From the NCBI RefSeq assembly GCF_037646455.1, contig NZ_JBBIXN010000006.1, positions 62,001 to 126,000 of the forward strand: 64,000 bases of DNA, in the 5' to 3' direction. Below, piece by piece: positions 1 to 9,293 of the stretch; positions within the stretch are counted from its first letter, which is position 1; each line of letters opens with the position of its first letter. The notes beneath the pieces are model-generated. The model did not search any database and was not told the origin of the DNA. It saw only the letters and a program-made list of their open reading frames with translations. Position numbers and translations under genes: made by a program. The DNA comes from Draconibacterium mangrovi_A (GTDB lineage: Bacteria > Bacteroidota > Bacteroidia > Bacteroidales > Prolixibacteraceae).

Positions 1-1
1 T

Positions 2-343
2 GTAGCCAACGATATAAGCTATTCGGTAAAAGCCGACGGAATCTGGAAAGATGACCACATTTCGGCCTGGCACGGAAAAGAAATGGAAGTGAACCTGAAA
101 TGTCCCGACGGAATTCTTGGAACTTTGCTGGTACATTTCAGCGATTGGAACAACAACGGCAGAACCGGAGTGTTGGAATTTGAAGGTCGCAAAACAAAAC
201 TGGAAAAACATACAGGAGAAGGACAATGGGTGAAATTTCATGTGATGCGCGAAGATAGCAACGATGGCAGGTTAAAGCTTAAAACCAGTGCAATGACCGG
301 CCCTAACTTAATGATCACTGAAATCATTTTACTAAAGGAATAA
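2..343 (+). CDS. C-terminal fragment of an unrecognised exported or carbohydrate-active protein (5' end outside window)
   Basis: An open frame runs in from the left edge without a start and stops at 341-343, giving about 113 residues. A methionine codon at 83 lies inside the frame, but the coding pattern continues upstream of it, so it is not the start. The visible part is rich in alternating hydrophobic and charged residues with aromatic turns (SDWNNNGRTG, GEGQWVKFH), as in a beta-sandwich C-terminal domain. I do not recognise the family. It lies 46 bases before the GH2 gene on the same strand, so it is probably in the same transcript and may also act on the polysaccharide. That role is inferred from position only. 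Confidence 0.6.
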   Translation, partial: VANDISYSVKADGIWKDDHISAWHGKEMEVNLKCPDGILGTLLVHFSDWNNNGRTGVLEFEGRKTKLEKHTGEGQWVKFHVMREDSNDGRLKLKTSAMTGPNLMITEIILLKE

Positions 344-368
344 GTAAGTTCCGGAAAACCTGTAAATT

Positions 369-374
369 AGGAGG
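369..374 (+). promoter_or_regulatory. Shine-Dalgarno-like AGGAGG upstream of the GH2 gene
   Basis: A perfect AGGAGG lies 15 bases before the ATG at 390. Bacteroidota rarely use such sites and the spacing is longer than the usual 5-9 bases, so its use in translation is uncertain. It stands out because most other gene starts in this window have only A-rich leaders. Confidence 0.3.
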
Positions 375-389
375 ACATAAACCAACAAA

Positions 390-3218
390 ATGAAAACTAA
401 ACTAATCCTAATTCTTTTTTGTGCGGCTTCAATCTGGTCGTGTTCAAACCGGAAAGTTGCGCAGATTGACCTTTCTGGCGAATGGCAGTTCCAAACCGAT
501 CCGGACGATCGTGGTGAACTTGAAAAATGGTACAATACTGATTTACAGGAATCAGTCAGGCTACCGGGCTCGATGGTTGAAAACGGGAAAGGAAATGACA
601 TTACGCTGGAAACTAAATGGACCGGTGGTATTCAGAATCCGGAATGGTACAAGGATCCGAATTATGCGCCATATACCGATGCGGAAAATATACGTTTTCC
701 TTTTTGGCTTCAACCCGATAAAAAATACACCGGCGCTGCCTGGTATCAAAAAACGATCACAATCCCGGCAAACTGGGAAGGAAAAAACATAAAGTTGAAT
801 CTCGAGCGTCCCCACTGGGAGTCAAAAATCTGGATCAACGGGGAGTATGTCGGCACACAGAACAGTCTGGCGACTCCACATGTTTACACGGTAAGTGCTT
901 TACTTAAAATCGGAGAAAACACACTTACAATCTGCATCGACAACCGGATAAAAGAGGTTGATCCCGGCATTAATTCGCATAGCATTACCGATCATACGCA
1001 AAGCAACTGGAACGGTATTGTGGGAGATATTTCACTCCGCGCTTTTAATAAAATTTACATCGACGATATTCAGTTATTCCCGGATGCAACAAATAAAAAT
1101 GTAACAATAAAAGCGACGCTAATCAACTCCGGAAATGAGTTACAAACATCCGATCTCAGTGCAGTTGCATCACTAAAAAGCACCGGAACCAAAAATGCAG
1201 CAAAGTCGCAAAGCTTTGAGCTGAATCCCGGAGAAAACGAAATCGAAATGATCTACCCGTTGGGTGAAGATGCACTGCTTTGGGACGAATTCAATCCGAA
1301 TGTTTATGCCTTAACTGTAAATCTGAAATCAGGACGGGAAAGCGACAGCAGAACAGCTGATTTCGGACTGCGTGAATTTAAACCTGAGGATACAAGGTTT
1401 GTCATTAACGGGCGCCCTGTATTTTTGCGTGGAACACTGGAATGTGCCATTTTCCCCTTAACCGGCTACCCTCCCACCCAAACTGATTACTGGAGAAAAA
1501 TATACACGGCCGTAAAAGCGCATGGATTAAATCATGTACGCTTCCACTCCTGGTGTCCGCCCAAAGCGGCATTCGAGGTTGCCGACGAAATGGGTGTTTA
1601 CCTGCAGGTGGAGTGTTCGTCGTGGGCCAACCAAAGTACAAAACTGGGAAGTGGCCTGCCAATCGATAAATACATTTGGGACGAAAGTAAGCGCATTGTA
1701 AAAGCTTATGGAAATCATCCGTCGTTTGTGATGCTAGCCTATGGAAATGAACCGGGTGGTCCGAATTACAGGGATTTTCTCACTGAATTTGTGAATTACT
1801 GGAAAGCAAATGATAATCGCCGAGTGTATACAAGCGCAGCTGGCTGGCCGGCACTTCCGGTAAACCAGTACCACGATATCCCGGCTCCGCGTATTCAGGG
1901 TTGGGGAGAACAACTAAACAGCATTATTAATGGTCAGGCGCCAAAAACGGATTACGACTGGACAAATAAACTGCCCGGCGATGGAATCCCGGTAGTGAGC
2001 CACGAAATAGGTCAGTGGTGCGTTTATCCCAATTTCAAAGAGATAGAAAAATACACAGGTGTGCTGAAGGCCAAAAACTTTGAATTGTTTCAGGAAAGCC
2101 TGGAAGCCCATAACATGGGAGAGCTGGCAGACAGCTTTTTACTGGCATCCGGAAAAATTCAGGCTCTATGTTACAAAGCCGATATTGAAGCAGCTTTACG
2201 AACACCCGGATTTGCAGGCTTCCAGTTACTCGATCTGCATGATTTCCCGGGTCAGGGAACGGCACTGGTTGGTGTACTCGATCCATTCTGGGAAGAAAAA
2301 GGTTATATAAGTCCTGAAGAATACAGCAGATTTTGTAATCAAACTGTTCCGCTTGCACGACTTCAGAAACGGATTTTTAACGAAGGTGATTCTTTGCTCA
2401 CCGATATTGAAGTAGCTCACTTTGGTGAAAAACCTTTGGAGGCCATCAATCCTTTATGGAAGCTTAAGGAGGAAGATAAAGTAATTGCGGAAGGTACATT
2501 GGGGCAACAAAACATTCCTGTTGGAAACTGTATTCAACTCGGAAAAATTGCTTATGAATTTCAACCCGAAAACCGCCCACGAAAAGTAACGGTAGAAGTG
2601 AGTGTTGGAGATTTTTCGAATAGTTGGGATCTGTGGGTGTATCCGGCTCAACTTTCCACTATCTCTGCAGAAATAATAGTGATTAATAAGCTGGATAAGC
2701 AAACCATTTCGGCCTTGCAAAATGGAGCTAAAGTACTGCTTTCAACAAAGAAAGGAAGCATTAAAGAAGGTTATGGCGGCGAAGTGGGAATTGGCTTTTC
2801 AAGCATTTTCTGGAATACCGCCTGGACAAACGGACAGAAGCCGCACACACTGGGGATTCTATGCGATCCCAATCATCCGGCACTCAAAGAATTTCCGACC
2901 GAATACCACTCGAACTGGCAGTGGTGGGATGCCATGAGTCATTCAAACGCTTTACGACTGGATGTTTTTTCAAAGCCCGTTCAACCGATTGTCAGGGTAA
3001 TTGATGACTGGGTAACAAACCGCCCGCTCGGATTACTTTTTGAAGCCCGTGTCGGAAAAGGAAAACTACTGGTTTCGGGAGTTGATCTTACTACTGATCT
3101 TGAGAACAGGCCTGAAGCACGACAATTGAAGTTCAGTCTCGAAAAATACATGGCCGGCGATAAGTTCAGTCCTTCGGATGAATTATCGGTAAAAGAAATT
3201 CAGGAAATGTTTAACTAG
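390..3218 (+). CDS. Glycoside hydrolase family 2 lipoprotein (beta-galactosidase/beta-glucuronidase-like)
   Basis: This 942-residue protein has a lipoprotein signal with the acylated Cys at 18. Domain order is a sugar-binding jelly roll (about 25-215), an immunoglobulin-like domain (about 225-330) starting the FGLREF link, a TIM barrel (about 335-640) and further beta domains. The GH2 acid/base is E454 in AYGNEPGG, and the nucleophile is probably E539 in SHEIGQW. GH2 enzymes remove terminal beta-linked galactose, glucuronic or galacturonic acid, or mannose. The exact sugar cannot be read here, but a beta-galactosidase or beta-uronidase would fit the pectin context. It lies on the strand opposite locus 1 and converges on it. 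It is probably periplasmic, anchored to the inner face of the outer membrane. Family is confident, substrate is not. Confidence 0.85.
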   Translation: MKTKLILILFCAASIWSCSNRKVAQIDLSGEWQFQTDPDDRGELEKWYNTDLQESVRLPGSMVENGKGNDITLETKWTGGIQNPEWYKDPNYAPYTDAENIRFPFWLQPDKKYTGAAWYQKTITIPANWEGKNIKLNLERPHWESKIWINGEYVGTQNSLATPHVYTVSALLKIGENTLTICIDNRIKEVDPGINSHSITDHTQSNWNGIVGDISLRAFNKIYIDDIQLFPDATNKNVTIKATLINSGNELQTSDLSAVASLKSTGTKNAAKSQSFELNPGENEIEMIYPLGEDALLWDEFNPNVYALTVNLKSGRESDSRTADFGLREFKPEDTRFVINGRPVFLRGTLECAIFPLTGYPPTQTDYWRKIYTAVKAHGLNHVRFHSWCPPKAAFEVADEMGVYLQVECSSWANQSTKLGSGLPIDKYIWDESKRIVKAYGNHPSFVMLAYGNEPGGPNYRDFLTEFVNYWKANDNRRVYTSAAGWPALPVNQYHDIPAPRIQGWGEQLNSIINGQAPKTDYDWTNKLPGDGIPVVSHEIGQWCVYPNFKEIEKYTGVLKAKNFELFQESLEAHNMGELADSFLLASGKIQALCYKADIEAALRTPGFAGFQLLDLHDFPGQGTALVGVLDPFWEEKGYISPEEYSRFCNQTVPLARLQKRIFNEGDSLLTDIEVAHFGEKPLEAINPLWKLKEEDKVIAEGTLGQQNIPVGNCIQLGKIAYEFQPENRPRKVTVEVSVGDFSNSWDLWVYPAQLSTISAEIIVINKLDKQTISALQNGAKVLLSTKKGSIKEGYGGEVGIGFSSIFWNTAWTNGQKPHTLGILCDPNHPALKEFPTEYHSNWQWWDAMSHSNALRLDVFSKPVQPIVRVIDDWVTNRPLGLLFEARVGKGKLLVSGVDLTTDLENRPEARQLKFSLEKYMAGDKFSPSDELSVKEIQEMFN

Positions 3219-3243
3219 TGTCTTGCCAAGTACAAACTGTCAC

Positions 3244-3283
3244 TTGCCAAAACATCCCGATACATATCGGGATGTTTTGGCAA
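3244..3283. terminator. Bidirectional hairpin terminator between convergent genes
   Basis: A perfect 19-base inverted repeat (left arm TTGCCAAAACATCCCGATA) is separated by only two bases. It sits in the 110-base gap between the GH2 gene (+) and the last sulfatase of locus 1 (-). A/T-rich sequence flanks both sides, so it could end transcription from either direction. No other feature occupies the gap. Confidence 0.75.
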
Positions 3284-3328
3284 TTTAAACAGCTAATAAA
3301 TCCGTTGTATAATGTTATTGTCGAATAA

Positions 3329-4894
3329 TTATTTTAGCTCCACCGCCTCGACATCCGAATTCGGGACACCAACAATGTCGGTGTATTCCTTAATCATTTC
3401 TTTCAAAACATCAGGATAGTTTTCTGCCACATTTTGCTGCTGCCCGATGTCATCACTTAAATTGTAGAGTTGATATTCAGGTGCGTTACCAATTTCAATG
3501 TTTACCGAAGTAATTTTTGCCGGGCCTTTGTACGGCGGGATCATCAGCCATTTGCCTTTACGGTAAGCTGTGCGTGATGTGGCTTCCAAAACCAGGTCTA
3601 TCCGGCCTTTATCTGATTTTCCCATCAAAACATCGAGCATTTCACGACTGTCGGTAGAATTCACTTCTGTTCCGGTAAGCCTTGCAAGCGAAGCCAGCAG
3701 ATCGATCTGGCTGATCAAAGCATCTGATTTAGCCGGGGTAATTTTCCCTTTCCAGTAAGTGACAAACGGCACACGTGTTCCAGCTTCAAACAAGCTGTAT
3801 TTTCCACCTCTCAGTCCTGCTTTCGGATCGTGATCGCCAAGTCTTTCAACCGCATCGTCGTAATAGCCATCGTTCAACACGGGACCATTATCGCTCGAGA
3901 AAATAATCAGTGTATTTTCCAGGATTCCTTCTTCTTCCAGCGTTTTTACAAACTCACCAATACACCAGTCGGCTTCCACAATTACATCGCCACGCGGGCC
4001 AAGATCGGTACTTCCAACAAACCGTGGATTTGGCGTACGTGGAACGTGTGGTTGTTGCAGTGCATAATACAAAAAGAAAGGTTCGTCTATGTGCTGCTTC
4101 ACATAATCCTGAGCTTTTGCCAGAAAATGATCGGCCATATCCACATCGCTCCATTTTGCCTTCTCTCCGCCCTTCATAAATCCGATCCGGGGAATTCCGT
4201 TTACAATTGAATTATTGTGTCCATGGTGCCAGCGCATGGTCAGTAACTCGGGATTATCTTTTCCGGTCGGCTCACCTTCAAAATTTTTCTGATAGTTCAC
4301 CTCAATCGGATCGTTCGGATCCAGTCCTTCTACCAAACCGTTTTCAAGATATACCGTAGGAACCCTGTCCTGTGTAGCTGCCATAATGTATGAATAATCG
4401 AAACCTACTTCGTTTGGCCCCGGAGAAACATGCTCGTTCCAATTCACATGTCCGGTTCCCAAACCAAGGTGCCATTTACCCACGACTCCGGTGTAATATC
4501 CTTGTTTCTTCAACATTTTCGGAATTGTTACCTGTGCTGTGTCGATAATCAGCGGAGCAGTGCCGGGCAAGATCTTGGCATCTTTGTTTCGCCATGGATA
4601 AACGCCGGTTAAAATAGCGTACCGGCTCGGGGTGCACGTAGCCGAAGAAGCATGGCCATCGGTAAACATCACTCCTTCGTTGGCCAAACGATCCATGTTT
4701 GGCGTTTGAATTTCTGTGGCTCCGTAAGCACCTATATCTCCATATCCCAGATCATCCATGTAAATAATCACGATATTTGGTTTTGCGTCAGGCGACGTCG
4801 TTTCTTTTGTAGATTTACTATCTGTTGAACATGCAGCAAGCAGAATAGAAAATACCAAAATAACTGAATTAAAGGCAGTTCTGAGTTTATTCAT
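3329..4894 (-). CDS. Sulfatase (S1 family) lipoprotein, C-T-P-S-R type
   Basis: This 521-residue formylglycine sulfatase has a lipobox (LLAAC, Cys22) and the metal-binding pair D47-D48 in YMDDLGYGD. The complete signature CTPSRYAILTG starts at Cys87, the residue converted to formylglycine. KWHLG (K140, H142) and SSDNGP, the C-terminal metal ligands, are also present. It hydrolyses a sulfate ester on a sugar, probably in the periplasm on imported oligosaccharides. It is the last gene of the susCD operon of locus 1, 98 bases after the beta-helix gene and ending at the 3244-3283 terminator. The subfamily and the position of the sulfate cannot be read by eye. Confidence 0.92.
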   Translation of the reverse strand: MNKLRTAFNSVILVFSILLAACSTDSKSTKETTSPDAKPNIVIIYMDDLGYGDIGAYGATEIQTPNMDRLANEGVMFTDGHASSATCTPSRYAILTGVYPWRNKDAKILPGTAPLIIDTAQVTIPKMLKKQGYYTGVVGKWHLGLGTGHVNWNEHVSPGPNEVGFDYSYIMAATQDRVPTVYLENGLVEGLDPNDPIEVNYQKNFEGEPTGKDNPELLTMRWHHGHNNSIVNGIPRIGFMKGGEKAKWSDVDMADHFLAKAQDYVKQHIDEPFFLYYALQQPHVPRTPNPRFVGSTDLGPRGDVIVEADWCIGEFVKTLEEEGILENTLIIFSSDNGPVLNDGYYDDAVERLGDHDPKAGLRGGKYSLFEAGTRVPFVTYWKGKITPAKSDALISQIDLLASLARLTGTEVNSTDSREMLDVLMGKSDKGRIDLVLEATSRTAYRKGKWLMIPPYKGPAKITSVNIEIGNAPEYQLYNLSDDIGQQQNVAENYPDVLKEMIKEYTDIVGVPNSDVEAVELK

Positions 4895-4992
4895 TTTTAT
4901 AAATTTTTCTGATTATACATTTTTAATCTTTGATCACTTCAAAGCGAAATCTCTTCTTTTTAATACGAGTTGGTTCATTACGGTGAATAGTA

Positions 4993-6636
4993 TTATTTAC
5001 ATTGAATAGCTCCCAGATCCGGTAAGCCGTCAATTTTATTGCCAAAGTAATCATATTCTACATCTAACCCGATCGATAATCCAATTGGATCGCCCGGAAT
5101 TGGTTCAATAGTTATCCCTTTATCTTTTATCAGATCAATATTATCAGGGATGTAATCCTCAGCGTTTAATCCACCAGGATTCTTAAATTGCGGATCGCCA
5201 AAAAAAGGCTGTGCATCCTGAATAATTACAGATTCCGGAATGATCCCACCTCGTTGATAAAGGTTATTCATAAATACTACATTCTGGATAGTTCCGGAAC
5301 CGGAATTCACTGCTTCATTATCATTCACATCAATAGATTTACCCATGATGTAAAAAATGTTGTTGGCAATCAAAATCCCGTCGGTAGTTTTTGCAAACGA
5401 GAATCGCGTGTCGTATTCTTCTTTTACAAAAATGGTGTTATTATAAATGTATGAATTAAAAGGCCCTTTTCGTGGAGCTTTGCCCACATAGCCACTGGTC
5501 CACAAAACTTTACCGTCGTGAACAACACCTTTTACACCTTTTTGCCGATACCCGTCATTAATACTCACATTATACCGGTAACAGCAGTTGTGATCATTTC
5601 CAAGAATTTCGACAAATCCGCCCGAATTATTGACACTCAGGTTGTATTGAACCACCACATTTTTGCAATTGTAATCGATGTGGGCGCCATAGGAATCCAT
5701 TTTCCCCCAGGCATTCATAAACTTGTTCTTCTCAATCAGTACGTTCTCACTTGTCCATGGCCAGATACCGCTTCCACGATTATGCATTCGAGGATCGGCA
5801 TCAGAGCCGGTATAATTAGTAACATTTCCCCGTACCAATACATGTTTACACAGCCCCGGAACCATTCCGGGTCCGCCAATGTTTTCGAGTACATTATTTA
5901 CTATTGTTAAGCTGTCGAGGTAGGATCGCTCGTCGTTTTTTACACTTCCAAATGCGCGTATTCCGGTGTGTCCGGTCATTTCAATTTTGCAATTTTCAAT
6001 GGTTACATTTTTGATGCGCGCCTCGTTGTTTTTCATTCGAATGAATATGCCGTAACCCAGATTCGAAGTCGGATTCTGACCATCTTTCTCCACATTTTCA
6101 GTGGCAAAAATATGATGAATATGAAGATTGCTGAGTTTAATATTCGGATGAAATCCGGCATTTTCGGCTTCAATCAAAACACCGTATCGCAAAGTCTTAG
6201 CCTGTTCTTCAAAAGGTTCTCCGGCATCAGAGGTAAGTTCCAGGTTTTCGATTTGAATATTACTCGCATTGTTTAAATAAATGGCCGTTAAATAGCCCTT
6301 GGCATCAATTACCGGATTTGCTGAATTGCCGTCGTCAACAGCAGAATAAGAAGAAACAATAATCGGTTCATTAGTTGTTCCACTTCCTGTTATAACCAAT
6401 TTCCCTTCAAATCTACTTCCTTCGGCAAGTAATACTTTCATACCCGGTTCAAGATGCGCATCATTTATCTTTGCCAAACTTTTCCAGGCCGTTTCAGGTG
6501 TCAGCCCGTCATTTAAATCATTCCCCGAACTGCTGTTCAGATAATACGCATTCATTTCCTCAGAGCTTTTAGCACAGCCGGCCAGTAATAGCGCCATTAT
6601 CGAGAAAAATATAAATGCTCTCCTTTGTTTCTTCAT
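4993..6636 (-). CDS. Right-handed parallel beta-helix lipoprotein (pectate-lyase-like fold)
   Basis: This 547-residue protein has a lipobox (LLLAGC, Cys21) and then the opening YYLNSSSGNDLNDGLTPETAWKSL-type start typical of secreted beta-helix proteins. Many short repeats follow with stacked N/V/I residues (NIQIENLEL, NVTIENCKIEMTG, NVLIEKNKF, NVVVQYNLS). It closes with the usual terminal motif DLGAIQ. Such folds are found in polysaccharide lyases, GH28-like and GH141-like enzymes. No catalytic signature of one family is evident, so the activity is undefined. It lies 53 bases downstream of the GH27 gene in the susCD operon, so it probably acts on the same glycan. Confidence 0.75.
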   Translation of the reverse strand: MKKQRRAFIFFSIMALLLAGCAKSSEEMNAYYLNSSSGNDLNDGLTPETAWKSLAKINDAHLEPGMKVLLAEGSRFEGKLVITGSGTTNEPIIVSSYSAVDDGNSANPVIDAKGYLTAIYLNNASNIQIENLELTSDAGEPFEEQAKTLRYGVLIEAENAGFHPNIKLSNLHIHHIFATENVEKDGQNPTSNLGYGIFIRMKNNEARIKNVTIENCKIEMTGHTGIRAFGSVKNDERSYLDSLTIVNNVLENIGGPGMVPGLCKHVLVRGNVTNYTGSDADPRMHNRGSGIWPWTSENVLIEKNKFMNAWGKMDSYGAHIDYNCKNVVVQYNLSVNNSGGFVEILGNDHNCCYRYNVSINDGYRQKGVKGVVHDGKVLWTSGYVGKAPRKGPFNSYIYNNTIFVKEEYDTRFSFAKTTDGILIANNIFYIMGKSIDVNDNEAVNSGSGTIQNVVFMNNLYQRGGIIPESVIIQDAQPFFGDPQFKNPGGLNAEDYIPDNIDLIKDKGITIEPIPGDPIGLSIGLDVEYDYFGNKIDGLPDLGAIQCK

Positions 6637-6689
6637 TTTATATTCGTTTAGGTTATTTATATGATTTTCCTTAAATCAATCAGCTTAAT

Positions 6690-7898
6690 TTATTCTACCA
6701 AAAGAAATTTGCAGTCGTGAGGATCAATTATAAATGCTGTTTTATCGCTTAAACGATACTTCTTTTCTGTATACACATCACGAGCATTGGCGCCTTTGTC
6801 AAATCCAAGTTCCGCCCGACTTAATCCTATATTCGTTTTTTGATCCGAAGTTGTATTAATGACCAGAATAGCGCTTTTTCCGTTTCGCAGATCTTTCTTC
6901 CACATCTCAACTCCATCTTCAGCATAAATAAACTTCCCTTGTTCCGTCGGATCCTGATTTATTGAAATGGCTGTTTTATTTGTAATCAAATTCTTCTCAG
7001 CTTTTGACATATTGCGCGGATCGTTACCTAAAAAAAGCGGGGAAGACATAATACACCACAATGCAAAATGCGATTGCTGTTCCGCCAGGTTCAGCCCATT
7101 GTCACCCACCGCCAGCATATCGGGATCATTCCAGTAACCGGCCCCTGCAAACTTCGCGGCTTCATTGTTAATGTGAGCTATTCCCATTACTGATCGGGTA
7201 TATTTTGGATTGTTCCCTTTATCATTTACGGTAAAAAAGCCACCACCGGAAACTTTGGCTCCAATATCCCCGGTTGTTCTTGACATGTTACAGATCTCCG
7301 GATTCCATTCCCTGAATTTATAAGCACTGATACTTAAAACAATATCTCTTCCCTTTTCATCCAGAATCTTCCTCCATTTTCGGTAAATCTCCTCGGTCTT
7401 CTCTTCTGTCCAGCAGTTTCCCTCACAATCAAGTTCCAGTTTGCATCGGTCCACTTTCAGGAAATCAACTCCCCAGTCTATGAACTGGTCAATATGTAAC
7501 TCTTCAATGTTGTATGCTCCTACCTCATCGCCACCGCAATCGTGAGTTCCTGGAACTGTGTGAAGGCCAAATTTCAATCCTTTTGAATGCGCATAATCAG
7601 CCAATGGCTTTATTCCATGTGGAAACTTTACAGGATGTGCCATCAAACTGCCATCATCTGCCAGTTTTGTATCTCTCCAACCACCATCGACAACCACAAA
7701 ATTATAACCGGCATCTTTTAATCCCGACTCGGCAATGGCCTCAATACATTCGCGAACAATGTCCTCGTTGATGGAGTTTTTCCCAAAGTAGTTCCAGCTA
7801 TTCCAGCCCATTGGCGGACCCGGGCACAGCGCTTTAAAATCCTGAGCCGTTGTAACAGAAAAAAACAAGGAAAAAACAATTAGTATCAAATTTTTCAT
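6690..7898 (-). CDS. Alpha-galactosidase, glycoside hydrolase family 27
   Basis: This 402-residue protein has a Sec signal peptide cleaved near VTTAQ (residue 19). GH27 hallmarks in order are PPMGWNSWNYFG (29-39), VVVDGGW (68-74), the nucleophile D150 in FLKVDRC, the acid/base D211 in RTTGDIG and the conserved WNDPDML (256-262). A C-terminal beta domain follows. It releases terminal alpha-linked galactose, or in some members beta-arabinopyranose, with retention. It is probably periplasmic. It sits between the sulfatases and the beta-helix gene of the locus 1 operon with gaps of 15 and 53 bases, which suggests that the target carries alpha-galactose exposed after desulfation. Family is certain; galactose specificity is likely. 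Confidence 0.93.
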   Translation of the reverse strand: MKNLILIVFSLFFSVTTAQDFKALCPGPPMGWNSWNYFGKNSINEDIVRECIEAIAESGLKDAGYNFVVVDGGWRDTKLADDGSLMAHPVKFPHGIKPLADYAHSKGLKFGLHTVPGTHDCGGDEVGAYNIEELHIDQFIDWGVDFLKVDRCKLELDCEGNCWTEEKTEEIYRKWRKILDEKGRDIVLSISAYKFREWNPEICNMSRTTGDIGAKVSGGGFFTVNDKGNNPKYTRSVMGIAHINNEAAKFAGAGYWNDPDMLAVGDNGLNLAEQQSHFALWCIMSSPLFLGNDPRNMSKAEKNLITNKTAISINQDPTEQGKFIYAEDGVEMWKKDLRNGKSAILVINTTSDQKTNIGLSRAELGFDKGANARDVYTEKKYRLSDKTAFIIDPHDCKFLLVE

Positions 7899-7913
7899 GT
7901 TTTATACTTTGTG

Positions 7914-9293
7914 TCAATGTTGATTCACTTTAAAGTATTCTGAATCATTGTGTTCCGAAAGCATCAGATCAGTTAGTTCTTTTACAATCTCCGGATACTG
8001 ATCAGCAACATCATTCTCCTCACCAATATCATTTTTAAGATTGTAAAGTTCTATGTCAGCATCCGGATTTTTATACAAATTCTTACGAACACCTTTCCAA
8101 TCGCCCACTCTAATTGCTTCGCTGAGCAAATAATTTCGTGGATTGGTACTACCCGGCTTCCAACTGTAGTTATAATTAAAATATTCCCAGTACAATAATT
8201 TATGTTGTTCTTGATCTTGATTCAGCAAGGCAGGTAAAAAGGAGATGCCATCGATTTCTGTCGGCGCTTTGCATCCCACAAGATCACAGGCAGTTGGCAG
8301 AAAATCCCAGAATGCTGAAACATGATCCGATTTTGATCCGGCTTCGATCTTCCCGGGCCAACGCACAATTAACGGCGAACGGATTCCACCTTCATAACAG
8401 TCCGTCTTGTAACCACGAAATGGCCCTTGACTTCCAAAAAAGCTACTGATCTCTTTTACTCCCCCATTGTCGCTGGCAAAGAAAACAATGGTATTTTCAT
8501 CCAGATTCAGCGAATCAAGCAAGGAAAATATGCGGCCAATATCCTTATCCATTCGGGTAGTCATGGCCGCGTAATTTTTTTGTTTCTCCGTCCAGCTTTC
8601 ATTTGAATAGGGTTCATCATCAGGGACCTGGTATTTCCCGTGAGGGATAGTAAACGGCAGGTACAGAAAAAAAGGATTAGCTTTATTCTTTCGAATAAAA
8701 TCGAGTGATTCCTCTGCAAACAGATCATGACTGTATTCTCTGTCAAGCATCACTTTTTCGTAATTCCACCAGAGATGATCGGGATAATATTCATGTGCCA
8801 ACCGCTGATCGAGATAGCAAAACGAATAGTCGAATCCCTGTTTATTGGGGTGTCCCTCGTCACTTGGCCCTCCCAGTCCCCACTTTCCAATTATACCTGT
8901 TTTATAACCTGCTTCTTTCAACTTTTCAGCTACTGTTATGGTTTTATCGGGCAGTGGAAGATTTCCCTCGCTCGGCATGGCAAAGTTGCCTTTTACATAG
9001 CCGTGTCCTGTGTGATAACCGGTCATCAGTGTTCCACGCGAAGGCGCGCAAACCGTGCTACCCGCATAATGCTGTGTGAACAACATTCCTTCGGCGGCCA
9101 TTTTATCAATATTGGGTGTCTTAATCTTTTGCTGGCCATAACATCCCAAATCATAAACGCCCATATCATCAGCCAGAATGTATATGATATTTGGACGTTC
9201 AGGATTTACCTTTTCTTCTGAATAAATTGGTTTGCTGCAATTTATAAACAGAATAGCAAACAATGCAATCCAGTATGTTTTTTTCGATGTCAT
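7914..9293 (-). CDS. Sulfatase (S1 family), C-A-P-S-R type, probable lipoprotein
   Basis: This 459-residue sulfatase has a probable lipoprotein signal (FINC, Cys19). It carries metal ligands D42-D43 in LADDMG, the formylglycine signature CAPSRGTLMTG from Cys82, the GKWGLGG lysine motif and FASDNGG. Its ATG overlaps the TGA of the preceding sulfatase gene (ATGA at 9290-9293), so the two are translationally coupled and probably act together. The MTGYHTGHG region after the signature differs from the other sulfatases here, which suggests a different sulfate position or sugar. The specific substrate is unknown. Confidence 0.93.
   Translation of the reverse strand: MTSKKTYWIALFAILFINCSKPIYSEEKVNPERPNIIYILADDMGVYDLGCYGQQKIKTPNIDKMAAEGMLFTQHYAGSTVCAPSRGTLMTGYHTGHGYVKGNFAMPSEGNLPLPDKTITVAEKLKEAGYKTGIIGKWGLGGPSDEGHPNKQGFDYSFCYLDQRLAHEYYPDHLWWNYEKVMLDREYSHDLFAEESLDFIRKNKANPFFLYLPFTIPHGKYQVPDDEPYSNESWTEKQKNYAAMTTRMDKDIGRIFSLLDSLNLDENTIVFFASDNGGVKEISSFFGSQGPFRGYKTDCYEGGIRSPLIVRWPGKIEAGSKSDHVSAFWDFLPTACDLVGCKAPTEIDGISFLPALLNQDQEQHKLLYWEYFNYNYSWKPGSTNPRNYLLSEAIRVGDWKGVRKNLYKNPDADIELYNLKNDIGEENDVADQYPEIVKELTDLMLSEHNDSEYFKVNQH

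Noticed and set aside
8727..9221. 164-codon frame on the + strand
   Set aside because: It lies opposite the C-A-P-S-R sulfatase gene and shows only shadow composition.
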